In this document: piece after piece, positions 49,931-60,738 of the stretch | Position numbering within the stretch: the stretch's first letter is position 1 | Layout: the number at the start of each line of letters is the position of its first letter | DNA from: Phytohabitans aurantiacus | Lineage (GTDB): Bacteria; Actinomycetota; Actinomycetes; Mycobacteriales; Micromonosporaceae | Assembly: GCF_027923225.1 (NCBI RefSeq) | Contig: NZ_BSDI01000018.1 | Location: 89,368-153,367, forward strand | Direction of reading: 5' to 3' | Length of the DNA: 64,000 nt | Translations under genes and position numbers: made by a program | Notes under the pieces: model-generated | What the model was told of the DNA's origin: nothing | Database searches by the model: none | The model's input: the letters and a program-made list of their open reading frames with translations, nothing else

Positions 49931-50833
49931 GTGACCGCAGTTGAGCAGGCCCGCGTCAGGGTGGGCACCATCGCGCTTCCGGCCGCCTGGCTCCTCCTCG
50001 TAGCCGCCGCCCAAGCGGCGGCCCTCGTCCTGGTATGGCGCTTCTTCGTGCGCACCGAGCGGGGCCAACTCTTCGACACGATCGCCCTCGCCGGCAACCA
50101 GATCGGCCAGGACGAGGTCGACGGCCCCGCCAACACCATCCTGAACGCCGTCTCGGTGGTCTCGCTCGCCGTGGCCACCGTGGTGATCGCGGTGATCGCA
50201 CTCGCCCGCGGCCGGGTGCTGCTGACGGTGGTGGTGACACTCTTCGTCATCGCCGCGAACGTGACCAGCCAGATGTTCAAATGGGGCCTCTACCGGCCGA
50301 ACTTCGGCGTCGACCCCGAACGCCTCAGCGCCGGAAACAGCTTCCCCAGCGGCCACGCCACCGTCGCGATGTCGGTGGCGATCGCGCTGGTACTCGTGCT
50401 GCCGCCACGGGCGCGCGGCGTCGGCGCGGTGGTCGGCGCGGTCTACGCCGGCGTCGCCGGCGTCGCGACCATGTCGCTCGGCTGGCACCGGCCAAGCGAC
50501 GTCGTGGGCTCGGTCCTGATCGCCGGCGCGTGGGCCGCGGTGGCGGGATTTCTTCTGGTACTGGCACAGGGTCGCGAGATAGCGGTGCGCTCCGGGGACG
50601 CACGGCCGTTCGCGGTGGCGCTGCTGGCTCTCGCGGGTGTGCTGCTGCTTGTCGCGGCGTCAGCCGCCTTCCAGATGACCGACGCCGTGTCGTCCACACC
50701 GATCGACGAGCTCGGGCGGCGCCGGCTCTTGATCGCGTACGCGGGCGCGGCAGCCGGCATCACCGGTGCGACGGCGGTGGTGATGGCGCTGATCCTCTCC
50801 ACCGCCCACCGCATCGTGCCCTGGAAGGCTTGA
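49931..50833 (+). CDS. PAP2-superfamily membrane phosphatase
   Basis: The 300-residue protein with about eight helices has KWGLYRPN (C1), SFPSGHATVAMS (C2) and SLGWHRPSDVVGSVLIAG (C3), the complete phosphatidic-acid-phosphatase triad of motifs. It probably dephosphorylates a lipid or undecaprenyl pyrophosphate at the membrane. GTG 49931 has AAGGAG 4 nt upstream; an in-frame extension to 49811 runs into the repeat and is rejected. TAAGGT at 49899-49904 may be its -10 box. Confidence 0.88.
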   Translation: MTAVEQARVRVGTIALPAAWLLLVAAAQAAALVLVWRFFVRTERGQLFDTIALAGNQIGQDEVDGPANTILNAVSVVSLAVATVVIAVIALARGRVLLTVVVTLFVIAANVTSQMFKWGLYRPNFGVDPERLSAGNSFPSGHATVAMSVAIALVLVLPPRARGVGAVVGAVYAGVAGVATMSLGWHRPSDVVGSVLIAGAWAAVAGFLLVLAQGREIAVRSGDARPFAVALLALAGVLLLVAASAAFQMTDAVSSTPIDELGRRRLLIAYAGAAAGITGATAVVMALILSTAHRIVPWKA

Positions 50834-50854
50834 CCCCTCTGATCTTGGGGCTCG

Positions 50855-51436
50855 CTAGCCCAGGAAGGTCACCGGCTCCGGCTCGTTGCCCTCGCGCCAC
50901 TTGATGCCGCAGCCCATGCTCGGCACGTGCGGCTCGGGCACCGCCGCGCCGCGCAGCACCCGGTCGGCGGCGTCGCGCAGCAGCTCACCCGTCACCGGCA
51001 GGTCGTTGCGGGGCCGGCTCTCGTCGAACGCGCCCCGGTACACCAGCCGCCGCTGCCCGTCGAACAGGAAAAAGTCGGGCGTGCACGCCGCCGCATACGC
51101 CTTGGCAACCTCCTGCGAGGAGTCCACCAGGTACGGGAACGTGAAGCCGGTCCGCTCCACCTGGGCCGCCAGCCCCGGCACGTCGTCGTCCGGGTAGTTG
51201 ACGACGTCGTTGCTTGAGATCGCGACGGTGGCGAGCCCCTTGCCGGCGTACTCGGCGGTGAACGCGCCCAACGCGGACTCGATGTGCCGCACGTACGGGC
51301 AGTGGTTGCTGAGGAACACGACCAGCAGCGCGGGAGCCGAGATGTCGGTCAGCTTCACTTCCGGACCGGCGACCGACGGCAGCGCGAAATCAGGCGCGGG
51401 CGTGCCGAGGGGAACGAGGTGCGACGAAACGGCCAT
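50855..51436 (-). CDS. Thioredoxin-fold (AhpC/TSA-like) protein
   Basis: The 193-residue protein has the pattern LGTPAPDFALPSVAGPEVKLTDI and VVFLSNHCPYVRHIESAL, with a single Cys where peroxiredoxins and resA-like proteins have CxxC, and CTPDFFLFDGQRRLVYRG later. This is the family annotated as thioredoxin-like / thiol-specific antioxidant; whether it reduces peroxides is unproven. TAGTCT (51444-51449) lies 7 nt before the ATG. Confidence 0.85.
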   Translation of the reverse strand: MAVSSHLVPLGTPAPDFALPSVAGPEVKLTDISAPALLVVFLSNHCPYVRHIESALGAFTAEYAGKGLATVAISSNDVVNYPDDDVPGLAAQVERTGFTFPYLVDSSQEVAKAYAAACTPDFFLFDGQRRLVYRGAFDESRPRNDLPVTGELLRDAADRVLRGAAVPEPHVPSMGCGIKWREGNEPEPVTFLG

Positions 51437-51451
51437 GCCGGCGAGACTACG

Positions 51452-52129
51452 TCAGGCGCCGGGGCGCACCACGCCCGTCTCGTACGCCAGGATGACCGCC
51501 TGTATCCGGTCACGCAGGTCGAGCTTCGCGAGGATGCGCTTGACGTGCGTCTTCACGGTCGACTCTTCGACCACGAGGGTCGCGGCGATCTCCGAGTTCG
51601 ACAGGCCGCGCGCGACGAGTTCGAGTACGTCGCGTTCGCGCGGGGTGAGCCCGGCCAGCCGCCGCGAGTCGGGCGGTGCCGGCGGTGGCTGGCGCGCCAT
51701 CCGGTCAATGACGGTGCGGGTCACCGAAGGCGAAAGGAGTGCCTCGCCGCCGGCGATCGTGTGGATCGCGGCGATGAGCTGCTCGGGGCGGGTGCGCTTG
51801 AGCAGAAACCCCGACGCTCCCGCGGTCAACGCCCCGAACACGTAGTCGTCGTCTTCGAACGTCGTCACGATCAGGATGCGGGCGCCCGGCGCTGCGGCGG
51901 CGATCTCGCGGGTGGCGGCGATGCCGTCCATGCGGGGCATCCGCACATCCATGAGCACGACATCGGGCTCCAGCACGTGGGCCTGGTCGATCGCGGCGCG
52001 GCCGTCGCCCGCCTCGCCGACGACGCGAATCGTCTCGTCGCTGGACAGCACCGCGGTGAGGCCGGCACGCATAAGATCGTCGTCGTCCACGACCAGCACC
52101 CGCACAAGCGGGGGGTCGGGATCTGTCAC
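51452..52129 (-). CDS. NarL/LuxR-type response regulator
   Basis: The 225-residue protein has phosphoacceptor D61 in VVLMDVRMPRMDG, Lys in GFLLKRT and a LuxR HTH (LTPRERDVLELVARGLSNSEIAATLVVEESTVKTHVKRILAKL). It overlaps the sensor kinase gene by 4 bp. The divergent MMPL exporter is the probable regulated gene. Confidence 0.92.
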   Translation of the reverse strand: MTDPDPPLVRVLVVDDDDLMRAGLTAVLSSDETIRVVGEAGDGRAAIDQAHVLEPDVVLMDVRMPRMDGIAATREIAAAAPGARILIVTTFEDDDYVFGALTAGASGFLLKRTRPEQLIAAIHTIAGGEALLSPSVTRTVIDRMARQPPPAPPDSRRLAGLTPRERDVLELVARGLSNSEIAATLVVEESTVKTHVKRILAKLDLRDRIQAVILAYETGVVRPGA

Positions 52130-53367
52130 GCCGCCTCACCCCGTGCCGAGGCGCTGCCCCGGTCCAGCGTGCCGGTCGCCCTCTCGGCGAGCGGCCTGCC
52201 GCCGTTCGGCGAGCGGCCAACGGGCAGGCTGGCGTGCACACGGAAGACGCCGTGCTCGGCCGCAGCGGACAGGGTGCCGCCCAGCAGGCTCGCGCGTTCG
52301 CGCATGCCGACAACGCCGTGCCCGCCCCCGGCCGTCGCGTTGGCCGTCACGGGATTGGTCACGGTGATCTCGAAGGCACCGCCCGCGTATCGCGCCGCCA
52401 CCGACGCCGTGCCGCGCCCGTGCCGCGCGGCGTTGGTCAGGGCCTCCTGAAGAATCCGGTATGCCGCCCACGCCACGCTGCGAGGGACCGCCTCACCCGG
52501 CACCGTGAGGTCGGCGTCGATTTCGAGGCCGCTCTGGCGGTGCCGCCGGACCAGGTCTTCGAGGGCGGACGCGTCGGGCGGTGGCGCGGGCGGCGCGTCG
52601 GTGTCCTCACGCAGCGCCCGCACCAGCTTGTCGATCTCGCCAATGGTGTCGCGGGCGACCTCTTCGATCGTGGTGATCGCACGGCGCGAGCTCGCCGGGT
52701 CACGGTCGTGGAGCAGCCGCGCCGCGCCGGCCTGCACCAGGATCACGTTGATCGCGTGTCCGGCGGAGTCGTGCAGCTCGCGTGCGATGCGTGTGCGCTC
52801 CTCAGCGGCCGCCAGACGGCGTTCCCGCTCGGCCTCCCGCTCGGCGCGCTGAGCGCGCTCCTCCAGCGCGGCGATCCGTTCGCGGCGCAGGCGGGTGCGA
52901 TCGCCAGCCAGCCCGAGGGCCGCGGAGGCGGCGAGCAGCCCCACCAACTCCGGTGCGAAGAGCGCGGCGACATCCTCGCCGCGGGCCGCGTAGGCGGCGG
53001 CGACCACGGGAGCGAACGCCGCCGGGGCGAGCATCGCGAGGCGGCGCCGCAGCGGTCGCGGGTCGCCACCGCAGGTCAGGCCGATCGTGTAGATCGCGAC
53101 GGCTGGGCCGATCGGCAAGTCGAACGCGTAACCCAACCGGTACATGACCCCGCTGGCCGCGATCGTGACCACGCCGACGGTCAGCGGGGCGACGCGCCGG
53201 GCGGCCAGCGGCAGGGCGCTCGCCGCGGCGAGCAGCACGCCCAGCGCGTCGAGGTGTCGCACGTGCGTTTCCGGAGTGCCGAGCCCGTCCGCCGCGAGCA
53301 CGCCCACCGACAGCACGAACGCCACGATGCCGAGCCCGGCGTCGGTGATGACGTTCTTGCGAGGCAT
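52126..53367 (-). CDS. Sensor histidine kinase (HisKA_3)
   Basis: The 413-residue protein has about five helices in residues 8-145, a coiled linker of Arg/Glu heptads (about 165-200), phosphoacceptor RTRIARELHDSAGHAINVILVQAGAA and HATPase motifs (EALTNAARHG, GGGHGVVGMRERA). ATG 53367 is chosen because TACGCT (53374-53379) lies 6 nt upstream and the hydrophobic domain begins at MPRKN; the longer frame would add 54 Arg/Gly-rich residues. It diverges from the MMPL gene. Confidence 0.9.
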   Translation of the reverse strand: MPRKNVITDAGLGIVAFVLSVGVLAADGLGTPETHVRHLDALGVLLAAASALPLAARRVAPLTVGVVTIAASGVMYRLGYAFDLPIGPAVAIYTIGLTCGGDPRPLRRRLAMLAPAAFAPVVAAAYAARGEDVAALFAPELVGLLAASAALGLAGDRTRLRRERIAALEERAQRAEREAERERRLAAAEERTRIARELHDSAGHAINVILVQAGAARLLHDRDPASSRRAITTIEEVARDTIGEIDKLVRALREDTDAPPAPPPDASALEDLVRRHRQSGLEIDADLTVPGEAVPRSVAWAAYRILQEALTNAARHGRGTASVAARYAGGAFEITVTNPVTANATAGGGHGVVGMRERASLLGGTLSAAAEHGVFRVHASLPVGRSPNGGRPLAERATGTLDRGSASARGEAA

Positions 53368-53431
53368 TCTCCGAGCGTAGTGCGCACCCGGCACCTGGCG
53401 AGTCGCCCCGCGGGAGCATGCTCGCGTACCA

Positions 53432-53461
53432 CCGCGGGGGGATCCCGAGTTCCCCCCGCGG
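53432..53461. promoter_or_regulatory. GC hairpin in the divergent kinase/MMPL promoter gap
   Basis: CCGCGGGGGGA (53432-53442) pairs perfectly with 53451-53461 around an 8-nt loop, 29 bp upstream of the MMPL -10 box TAGCGT (53490-53495). It could be a direct-binding site or a transcription barrier. Confidence 0.4.
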
Positions 53462-53503
53462 CGCGATGCGGCGCGGCACCCCCCATACCTAGCGTCACTA
53501 CCT

Positions 53504-55630
53504 ATGGCCATCCTGACCTCCGCCGCCACCGACTCCAGGTTCGTCCGCGTCGCCGGCTGGTCCTATCGCCGCCGCTGGTGGGCACTGTTGCTCTGGGTCC
53601 TGGTCCTCGTCGGGGTGACCGCCGCGTCGCAGGCCGTCGGCAGCGACTACCACAACGACTTCTCGCTGCCCGGCACCGATTCACAGCGCGCGGCCGACAC
53701 GCTCCGGCAGCACGCGCCCGCGCGAGCCGGCGACTCCGTGCAGATCGTCGTCGAGGCCACCGGCGGGGTGCGGTCGGTCCAGTCGCGCGTCGAGCGGATG
53801 CTCGGTGAGGTGCGCCCGCTGCCGCACGTGGCCGACGTGCGTGACCCGTTCGCCACGGAGGGCGCGGTCTCGAGTGACGGCACGATCGCCTACGCCACGG
53901 TGACGCTCGACGGCCGTGCCGAAGAGGTGCCCGCCGACGACGTGCGGCGGATCATCGACACCGCGAAGTCGGCCGAGGGCGACGGCCTGCGCGTCGAGTT
54001 GGGCGGCGACGCCGTGCGCGGTGCCGAGGAGTCCGAGGGCGGCGCGGCCGAGGGCGTCGGTCTGCTCGCGGCGCTGGTCATCCTCGTGCTGCTCTTCGGC
54101 TCCCTCGTCGCCGCCACCCTCCCGATCCTCATCGCCATCTTCGGGGTGGGGTCGGCCGTCGGGCTGGTCGTGCTCGCCTCGCACGCCACCACTGTCGCCG
54201 ACTTCACGTCCGCGCTCATGATCCTGGTCGGCCTCGGCGTGGGCATCGACTACGCGCTGCTGGTGTTCTCCCGGTTCCGGTCCGAGCTGCGCGACGGCGC
54301 CGACCGCGAGCAGGCGGTCCGGACCGCGCTCGACACCGCCGGACGCACCGTCTTCTTCGCTGGATGCACGGTCATCATCGCGCTGCTGGGCCTGGTCGTG
54401 CTCGGCCTCGGCTCGCTGCAGGGCGTTGCCGTCGCGGTCGCGCTGACCGTGCTGGCGACGATGGTCGCATCCCTGACGCTGCTTCCTGCCCTGCTCGCGA
54501 TCGTCGGCGGCCGTGTCGAGCGCCGCGTGCGCCGCAAGGCCGGCCAGGCGGAAGGCGCCTCGTGGCGACGCTGGACGGTGGCCGTGCAGCGCCGCCCATG
54601 GCCCGCCCTGTTGCTTCCAGTCGTCGTGCTCCTGCTGATCGCGGCACCCGCGCTGGGCATGCGGCTCGGCTTCGCCGACGCCGGCAACGACGCGGCGGGC
54701 AAGACCAGCCGCCAGGCATACGACCTGCTGGCACGGGGGTTCGGCCCAGGCTTCAACGGCCCGCTGGTGGTCGTCGTCCGCGGCGACGCAGGGCCCGTCC
54801 AATCCGCCATTTCGGGTACCCCTGGCGTGGCGGCCGCCCTCCCACCGATCCCCGCTGGCGACGGTGTCTCGACGGTGATCGTGTTCCCCGAGTCCAAGCC
54901 GCAGGACAAGGCGACCAGCGACCTGGTGCACCGGCTGCGCGACGACGTCCTGCCCCGCCTCGCCCAGCAGACCGGCGCGGAATACCTGGTGGGCGGCAGC
55001 ACCGCCGCCGCCGAAGACTTCGCCGAGGCGGTCGCCAGCCGCCTGCCGCTGTTCGTCCTGGTGGTCGTGGGCCTGTCCGCCCTGCTGCTGATGGTCGTAT
55101 TCCGGTCGCTGCTGGTGCCGCTGAAGGCCGCCGCGCTCAACCTGCTCAGCGTCGCCGCGTCGCTCGGCGTGATCACGTACGTCTTCCAGGAGGGAGCGTT
55201 CGGCGTCCAGCCGGGGCCAATCGAGGCGTTCGTGCCCGTGATGATCTTCGCGATCGTGTTCGGACTGTCGATGGACTACGAGGTGTTCCTGCTGTCCCGG
55301 ATGCACGAGGAGTGGGAGTCCGCCGGCGACGCGGCACGGGCGGTACGCGAAGGCATGGCCACCACCGGCAGGGTCGTCACCGCCGCGGGCGCCATCATGG
55401 TCGTCGTGTTCGGCTCGTTCCTGCTCAGCCCCGACCGGATGCTCCAGCAGTTCGGGCTCGGACTGGCCGTCGCGATCCTGCTCGACGCGCTCGTCATCCG
55501 CTGCCTGATCGTGCCCGCCGTGATGCAGCTGCTCGGCACGCGGGCCTGGTGGCTGCCCCGCCCCATCGCCCGCTGGTTGCCGCGGGTGGCGATCGAGCGC
55601 CCAAACCGTCCGACCATAATGGACCAATGA
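53504..55630 (+). CDS. MMPL-family RND exporter
   Basis: The 708-residue protein has two RND halves, each with one leading helix, a large extracytoplasmic loop and five helices. FTSALMILVGLGVGIDYALLVFSRFRSELRDG is the first helix-4 motif and VPVMIFAIVFGLSMDYEVFLLSRMHEEW the second; their Asp-Tyr pairs line the proton path. MMPL proteins export lipids or drugs. The 20-kDa-scale small genes that follow begin inside its stop (ATGA), so they may be accessory. Confidence 0.92.
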   Translation: MAILTSAATDSRFVRVAGWSYRRRWWALLLWVLVLVGVTAASQAVGSDYHNDFSLPGTDSQRAADTLRQHAPARAGDSVQIVVEATGGVRSVQSRVERMLGEVRPLPHVADVRDPFATEGAVSSDGTIAYATVTLDGRAEEVPADDVRRIIDTAKSAEGDGLRVELGGDAVRGAEESEGGAAEGVGLLAALVILVLLFGSLVAATLPILIAIFGVGSAVGLVVLASHATTVADFTSALMILVGLGVGIDYALLVFSRFRSELRDGADREQAVRTALDTAGRTVFFAGCTVIIALLGLVVLGLGSLQGVAVAVALTVLATMVASLTLLPALLAIVGGRVERRVRRKAGQAEGASWRRWTVAVQRRPWPALLLPVVVLLLIAAPALGMRLGFADAGNDAAGKTSRQAYDLLARGFGPGFNGPLVVVVRGDAGPVQSAISGTPGVAAALPPIPAGDGVSTVIVFPESKPQDKATSDLVHRLRDDVLPRLAQQTGAEYLVGGSTAAAEDFAEAVASRLPLFVLVVVGLSALLLMVVFRSLLVPLKAAALNLLSVAASLGVITYVFQEGAFGVQPGPIEAFVPVMIFAIVFGLSMDYEVFLLSRMHEEWESAGDAARAVREGMATTGRVVTAAGAIMVVVFGSFLLSPDRMLQQFGLGLAVAILLDALVIRCLIVPAVMQLLGTRAWWLPRPIARWLPRVAIERPNRPTIMDQ

Positions 55631-55881
55631 ACACGTGGGAGTACGCGCTTCTCGTCCGGCGACGCGAAGCCTCGGGGCAGAGCTGGCGGATCAGCTTCTA
55701 CTGGTACTCGCCGGACGGCGACCGGCAGGACGTCTCGCAGTTCGGCGACACCGCTATCGCACAGCTCAACCTCGCCGGCAAGAAGGGCTGGGAGCTGGTG
55801 TCATCGGAGGAGGACATCAACAACTTGCAGGGCAGCACTGAAGTCCATCGATACTATCTCAAGCGGCCCAGCGCAACCTGA
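55627..55881 (+). CDS. Small DUF4177-like protein A
   Basis: The 84-residue protein starts MNTWEYALLVRRREASGQSWRISFYWYSPDGD and has LNLAGKKGWELVSSEED, the DUF4177 signature of a beta-alpha small domain. ATGA overlaps the MMPL stop. It is a clear paralogue of the following gene. Confidence 0.8.
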   Translation: MNTWEYALLVRRREASGQSWRISFYWYSPDGDRQDVSQFGDTAIAQLNLAGKKGWELVSSEEDINNLQGSTEVHRYYLKRPSAT

Positions 55882-55895
55882 CCGATACTGGCTAC

Positions 55896-56201
55896 GTGAT
55901 CAGGTGGGAGTACGCGTTGCTAGTGAGGCGCCGGCAGGCGCGGGCCAACGAGCCGGGCTGGGAGGTCACCTTCAGCTGGTACGGCCCGGACGGCTCCATC
56001 CAGGACATCTCCGGGTTCGGTGACACCGCGCTCACCCACCTGAACACGGCCGGCAACCAGGGGTGGGAGCTGGTATCGGTCACCGAAGACCTGCACCAGA
56101 GCGGCACCGCTGAGCTGCACCGATACCACATGAAGCGCCTCATCCCAGCCGCCGCTCCCCGCCAACGCGTCCGCAGCACCGGCGTCTACCGCCGCCGCTA
56201 A
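55896..56201 (+). CDS. Small DUF4177-like protein B, paralogue of the preceding gene
   Basis: The 101-residue protein shares WEYALLVRRR, SWYGPDG, FGDTA and LNTAGNQGWELVS with protein A (about half of aligned residues identical by eye) and adds a basic C-terminal tail (PRQRVRSTGVYRRR). GTG 55896 lies 14 bp after protein A. This looks like an old local duplication linked to the exporter. Confidence 0.8.
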   Translation: MIRWEYALLVRRRQARANEPGWEVTFSWYGPDGSIQDISGFGDTALTHLNTAGNQGWELVSVTEDLHQSGTAELHRYHMKRLIPAAAPRQRVRSTGVYRRR

Positions 56202-56391
56202 CCCCCCACGGCACCCGCGCCGCCGTGCGCGCCCTTGCGCCGTGCGTGCCCGCCGCGCGGGCGCGGCGGCGCGGTTCCCCCCGGCCGTGCCGTGCCCGCC
56301 TCCGCCGTGCCGTGCCCGTCCCGCGCGCTTGGCGCGGTGCCCCCGCGTGCCCCGCGCCAGCGCGGTGCCCGCCCACCAGCGCCCCCTTCTC

Positions 56392-56474
56392 CGCCGATCA
56401 AGGGCGAATGCACGTGGTTGGATCTCTTTCCGCGTGCGTTTGCCCTTGATCCATGCGAATGTCCTTGATCGGCG
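56392..56474 (-). repeat. Family A palindromic element, reverse copy
   Basis: Left arm GATCAAGGGCGAATGCACG is perfect; the right arm reads CGTGCGTTTGCCCTTGATC. The side arm on the right is ATGCGAATGTCCTTGATCGG. It lies between convergent genes after a GC-only tract (56205-56390) of GCGCC/CGTGCC-type repetition with no gene. Confidence 0.9.
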
Positions 56475-56481
56475 GCGGGAC

Positions 56482-57552
56482 CTAACCCGAGCTCAGGACC
56501 TCTGCCAGGTCGAACTTCACGGGCTCCTCCAACTGGTCGTATGTGCACGACTCCGGAGTCCGGTCCGGCCGCCACCGCACAAACTGCGCCGTGTGCCGGA
56601 AACGCACCCCCTCCATGTGGTCGTACCGCACCTCTACCACCCGTTCCGGGCGCAGCGGCGTGAACGACAGATCCTTGCCGGCCGCCCACCTGCTGCCCTC
56701 GGCGTTGCGGGGCGTGCGGGTGCCCTCCTCCTGGCGGGCCCACGCCCACGGATGCTCGTCGAACGTAGTGACCAGCGACTGCAACTCGACGAAGAGCGAC
56801 TGGCGGGTGGCCATCGGAAACGCCCCGATCACGCCGACGCTCGCCAACTCTCCGGCCGCGTTGTGGAGTCCGAGCAGCAGCGACCCGATACGGTCCGGCC
56901 CGCTCTTGTGCACCCGGTACCCGGCCACCACACAATCGGCGGTGCGCTCATGCTTGACCTTGAACATGACCCGCTTGTCCGGCTCGTATGTCCCGTCGAG
57001 CGGCTTGGCGACCAGCCCATCCAGCCCCGCGCCCTCGAACTGGTGGAACCATCGCTGTGCCACCGTCCGGTCCGTGGTCACGGGAGTCAGATGGATCGGC
57101 GCCGCAGCTTGGGCGAGCGCATCCTCCAACGCCGCCCGCCGCTCCGCGAACGGCCGCCCGGTCCAATTGGTGTCACCCAGCGCAAGCAGGTCAAACGCCA
57201 CGAACCGCGCCGGCGTCTTCTCCGACAGCAGCCTGACCCGGCTAGCGGCGGGGTGTATGCGCTGCTGCAGCATCTCGAAGTCGAGCCGATCACCCGACGG
57301 GCCGATGAGGATGATCTCCCCGTCGATCACACAGCGCTCGGGCAGGTTGGCACGGACGGCGTCGACGACCTCGGGAAAGTACCGGGTCATGGGTCGCTCG
57401 TTGCGGCTCCCGATCTCGACCTCGCTGCCGTCGCGAAACATGATCGATCGAAATCCGTCCCACTTGGGCTCGAAGCTCATCGCCCCATGCGGGATGTCCT
57501 TGACGGCCTTGGCCAGCATCGGCGGCACCGGCGGCATGATCGGCAACTCCAC
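56482..57552 (-). CDS. ligC: ATP-dependent DNA ligase, LigC type
   Basis: The 356-residue ligase has the adenylation Lys30 in EPKWDGFRSI, motif III VIDGEIIL, motif IIIa FDLLAL, motif IV GLDGLVAKPLDGTY and motif V MFKVKHER, then an OB-fold (about 215-345). It is compact and lacks polymerase or nuclease domains, like mycobacterial LigC, which acts in minor NHEJ or base-excision repair. No Ku or polymerase gene is adjacent. GTG 57552 has CAGAAT 6 nt upstream. Confidence 0.92.
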   Translation of the reverse strand: MELPIMPPVPPMLAKAVKDIPHGAMSFEPKWDGFRSIMFRDGSEVEIGSRNERPMTRYFPEVVDAVRANLPERCVIDGEIILIGPSGDRLDFEMLQQRIHPAASRVRLLSEKTPARFVAFDLLALGDTNWTGRPFAERRAALEDALAQAAAPIHLTPVTTDRTVAQRWFHQFEGAGLDGLVAKPLDGTYEPDKRVMFKVKHERTADCVVAGYRVHKSGPDRIGSLLLGLHNAAGELASVGVIGAFPMATRQSLFVELQSLVTTFDEHPWAWARQEEGTRTPRNAEGSRWAAGKDLSFTPLRPERVVEVRYDHMEGVRFRHTAQFVRWRPDRTPESCTYDQLEEPVKFDLAEVLSSG

Positions 57553-57574
57553 GCCGCCATTCTGCCGCCACTAT

Positions 57575-57624
57575 GACGCCCCAGTCTGGCCCTTTCCCGG
57601 ACGCCCCAGTCCGGCCCCTTCCCG
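57575..57624. repeat. Two near-identical 25-bp direct repeats
   Basis: GACGCCCCAGTCTGGCCC at 57575 and GACGCCCCAGTCCGGCCC at 57600, 25-bp period, directly before a family A element, in the ~500-bp gap 57553-58057 that otherwise holds only repeats. Confidence 0.6.
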
Positions 57625-57707
57625 CCGATCAAGGCCAAACGCACACGATTTGATCTCTTTCCGCGTGCGGTTGCCCTTGATCGACGCGTTCGCCCTTGAT
57701 CGGCGCG
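57623..57707 (-). repeat. Family A palindromic element, reverse copy
   Basis: Left arm GATCAAGGCCAAACGCACA, right arm CGTGCGGTTGCCCTTGATC, side arm on the right ending GTTCGCCCTTGATCGG. The arms have drifted together (compensating changes are few). Confidence 0.85.
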
Positions 57708-57880
57708 ACGCTGCCTGAGGTGCGACGCTCGCGTTCGGCGGTGCCTGAGGTGCTCAGGGTGTGTTGGGCGCTGTCCGGCGGCGCCGGCTTGCGCCCGTAC
57801 GCCGCATGTGGGCAACTCACGGTCCGTCGGCCGGGCGGGTCCAGGGGTGGAGATGCGACCGGACAGAGCGCCGGGGTCTC

Positions 57881-57964
57881 CGTCGATCAAGGAGATCTCC
57901 ATCGATCAAGGCCAAACACACGTGGTTTGATCTCTTTTCCGCGTGCATTTGCCCTTGATCGGCG
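57881..57964 (+). repeat. Family A element with loop inverted relative to the side arm
   Basis: The side arm is on the left as in forward copies, but the loop reads TGGTTTGATCTCTTTTCCG as in reverse copies. Loop inversion by recombination between the arms would explain it. Confidence 0.85.
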
Positions 57965-58057
57965 CAAACGCCGCGGCGCGAAGGCCGCGGCGCGAAGGCG
58001 GCGGCGAGGAGGCGGAAGGCGTGACCGCGGGACTGGGGAGGTTCGTGGGGGTGGGGG

Positions 58058-58803
58058 CTAGCGGGTTGGGCGGGTTGTGGCCTTTAGGTGGTCGCGGTTC
58101 AGGCGGCCGATCACCTCGAGGGGGATGCCCTTAGGACAGGCTGGGGTGCACTCGCCAGCGTTGGTGCAGCCGCCGAAGCCAGCCTCGTCCTGCGCGGCCA
58201 CCATGTCGAGTACGCGGTCGCGGCGCTCCGGCTGGCCCTGGGGGAGCAGGCCGAGATGCGTGACTTTGGCCGCGGTGAAGAGCATCGCGGAACCGTTCGG
58301 GCACGCGGCGACGCACGCGCCGCAACCGATACAGGTCGCCGCCTCGAACGCGGCGTCCGCGTCGGCCTTTGGCACCGGTACCGCGTGGGCGTCCGGGGCG
58401 CTGCCGGTTGGCGCGCTGACGTACCCGCCGGCCTGGATGATCCGGTCGAACGCGGAACGGTCGACGACCAGGTCCTTGACGACCGGGAACGCCCGTGCCC
58501 GCCATGGCTCGACGTCGATCGTGTCGCCGTCCTTGAACTGTCGCATGTGGAGCTGGCACGTGGTGGTGGCGCGCTCAGGGCCGTGGGCCACGCCGTTGAT
58601 CATTAAGCCGCACATGCCGCAGATGCCTTCGCGGCAGTCGTGGTCGAACGCGACCGGCTCTTCGCCCTCCAGGGTGAGCCGCTCGTTGAGCATGTCGAGC
58701 ATCTCCAGGAATGACATGTCGGGCGACACGTCGGTGACCCGGTACGTGATCATCCGCCCCTTGTTCTGGGGATCGGGCTGCCGCCAGATGCGCAGGGTCA
58801 GGT

Positions 58804-58807
<4 letters not shown>
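58058..58807 (-). CDS. sdhB: Succinate dehydrogenase / fumarate reductase iron-sulfur subunit
   Basis: The 249-residue protein has the [2Fe-2S] ligands in CREGICGMCG and later Cys, then CIGCGACVAACPNG and CTNAGECTPACP for the two further clusters. GTG 58807 overlaps the sdhA stop (GTGA). It transfers electrons from the FAD subunit to the membrane heme subunit. It lies last in sdhCAB. Confidence 0.93.

Positions 58808-60738
<1,931 letters not shown>

Noticed and set aside
56482..57552. Part of a full NHEJ cluster
   Set aside because: No Ku, polymerase or nuclease domains are found nearby.
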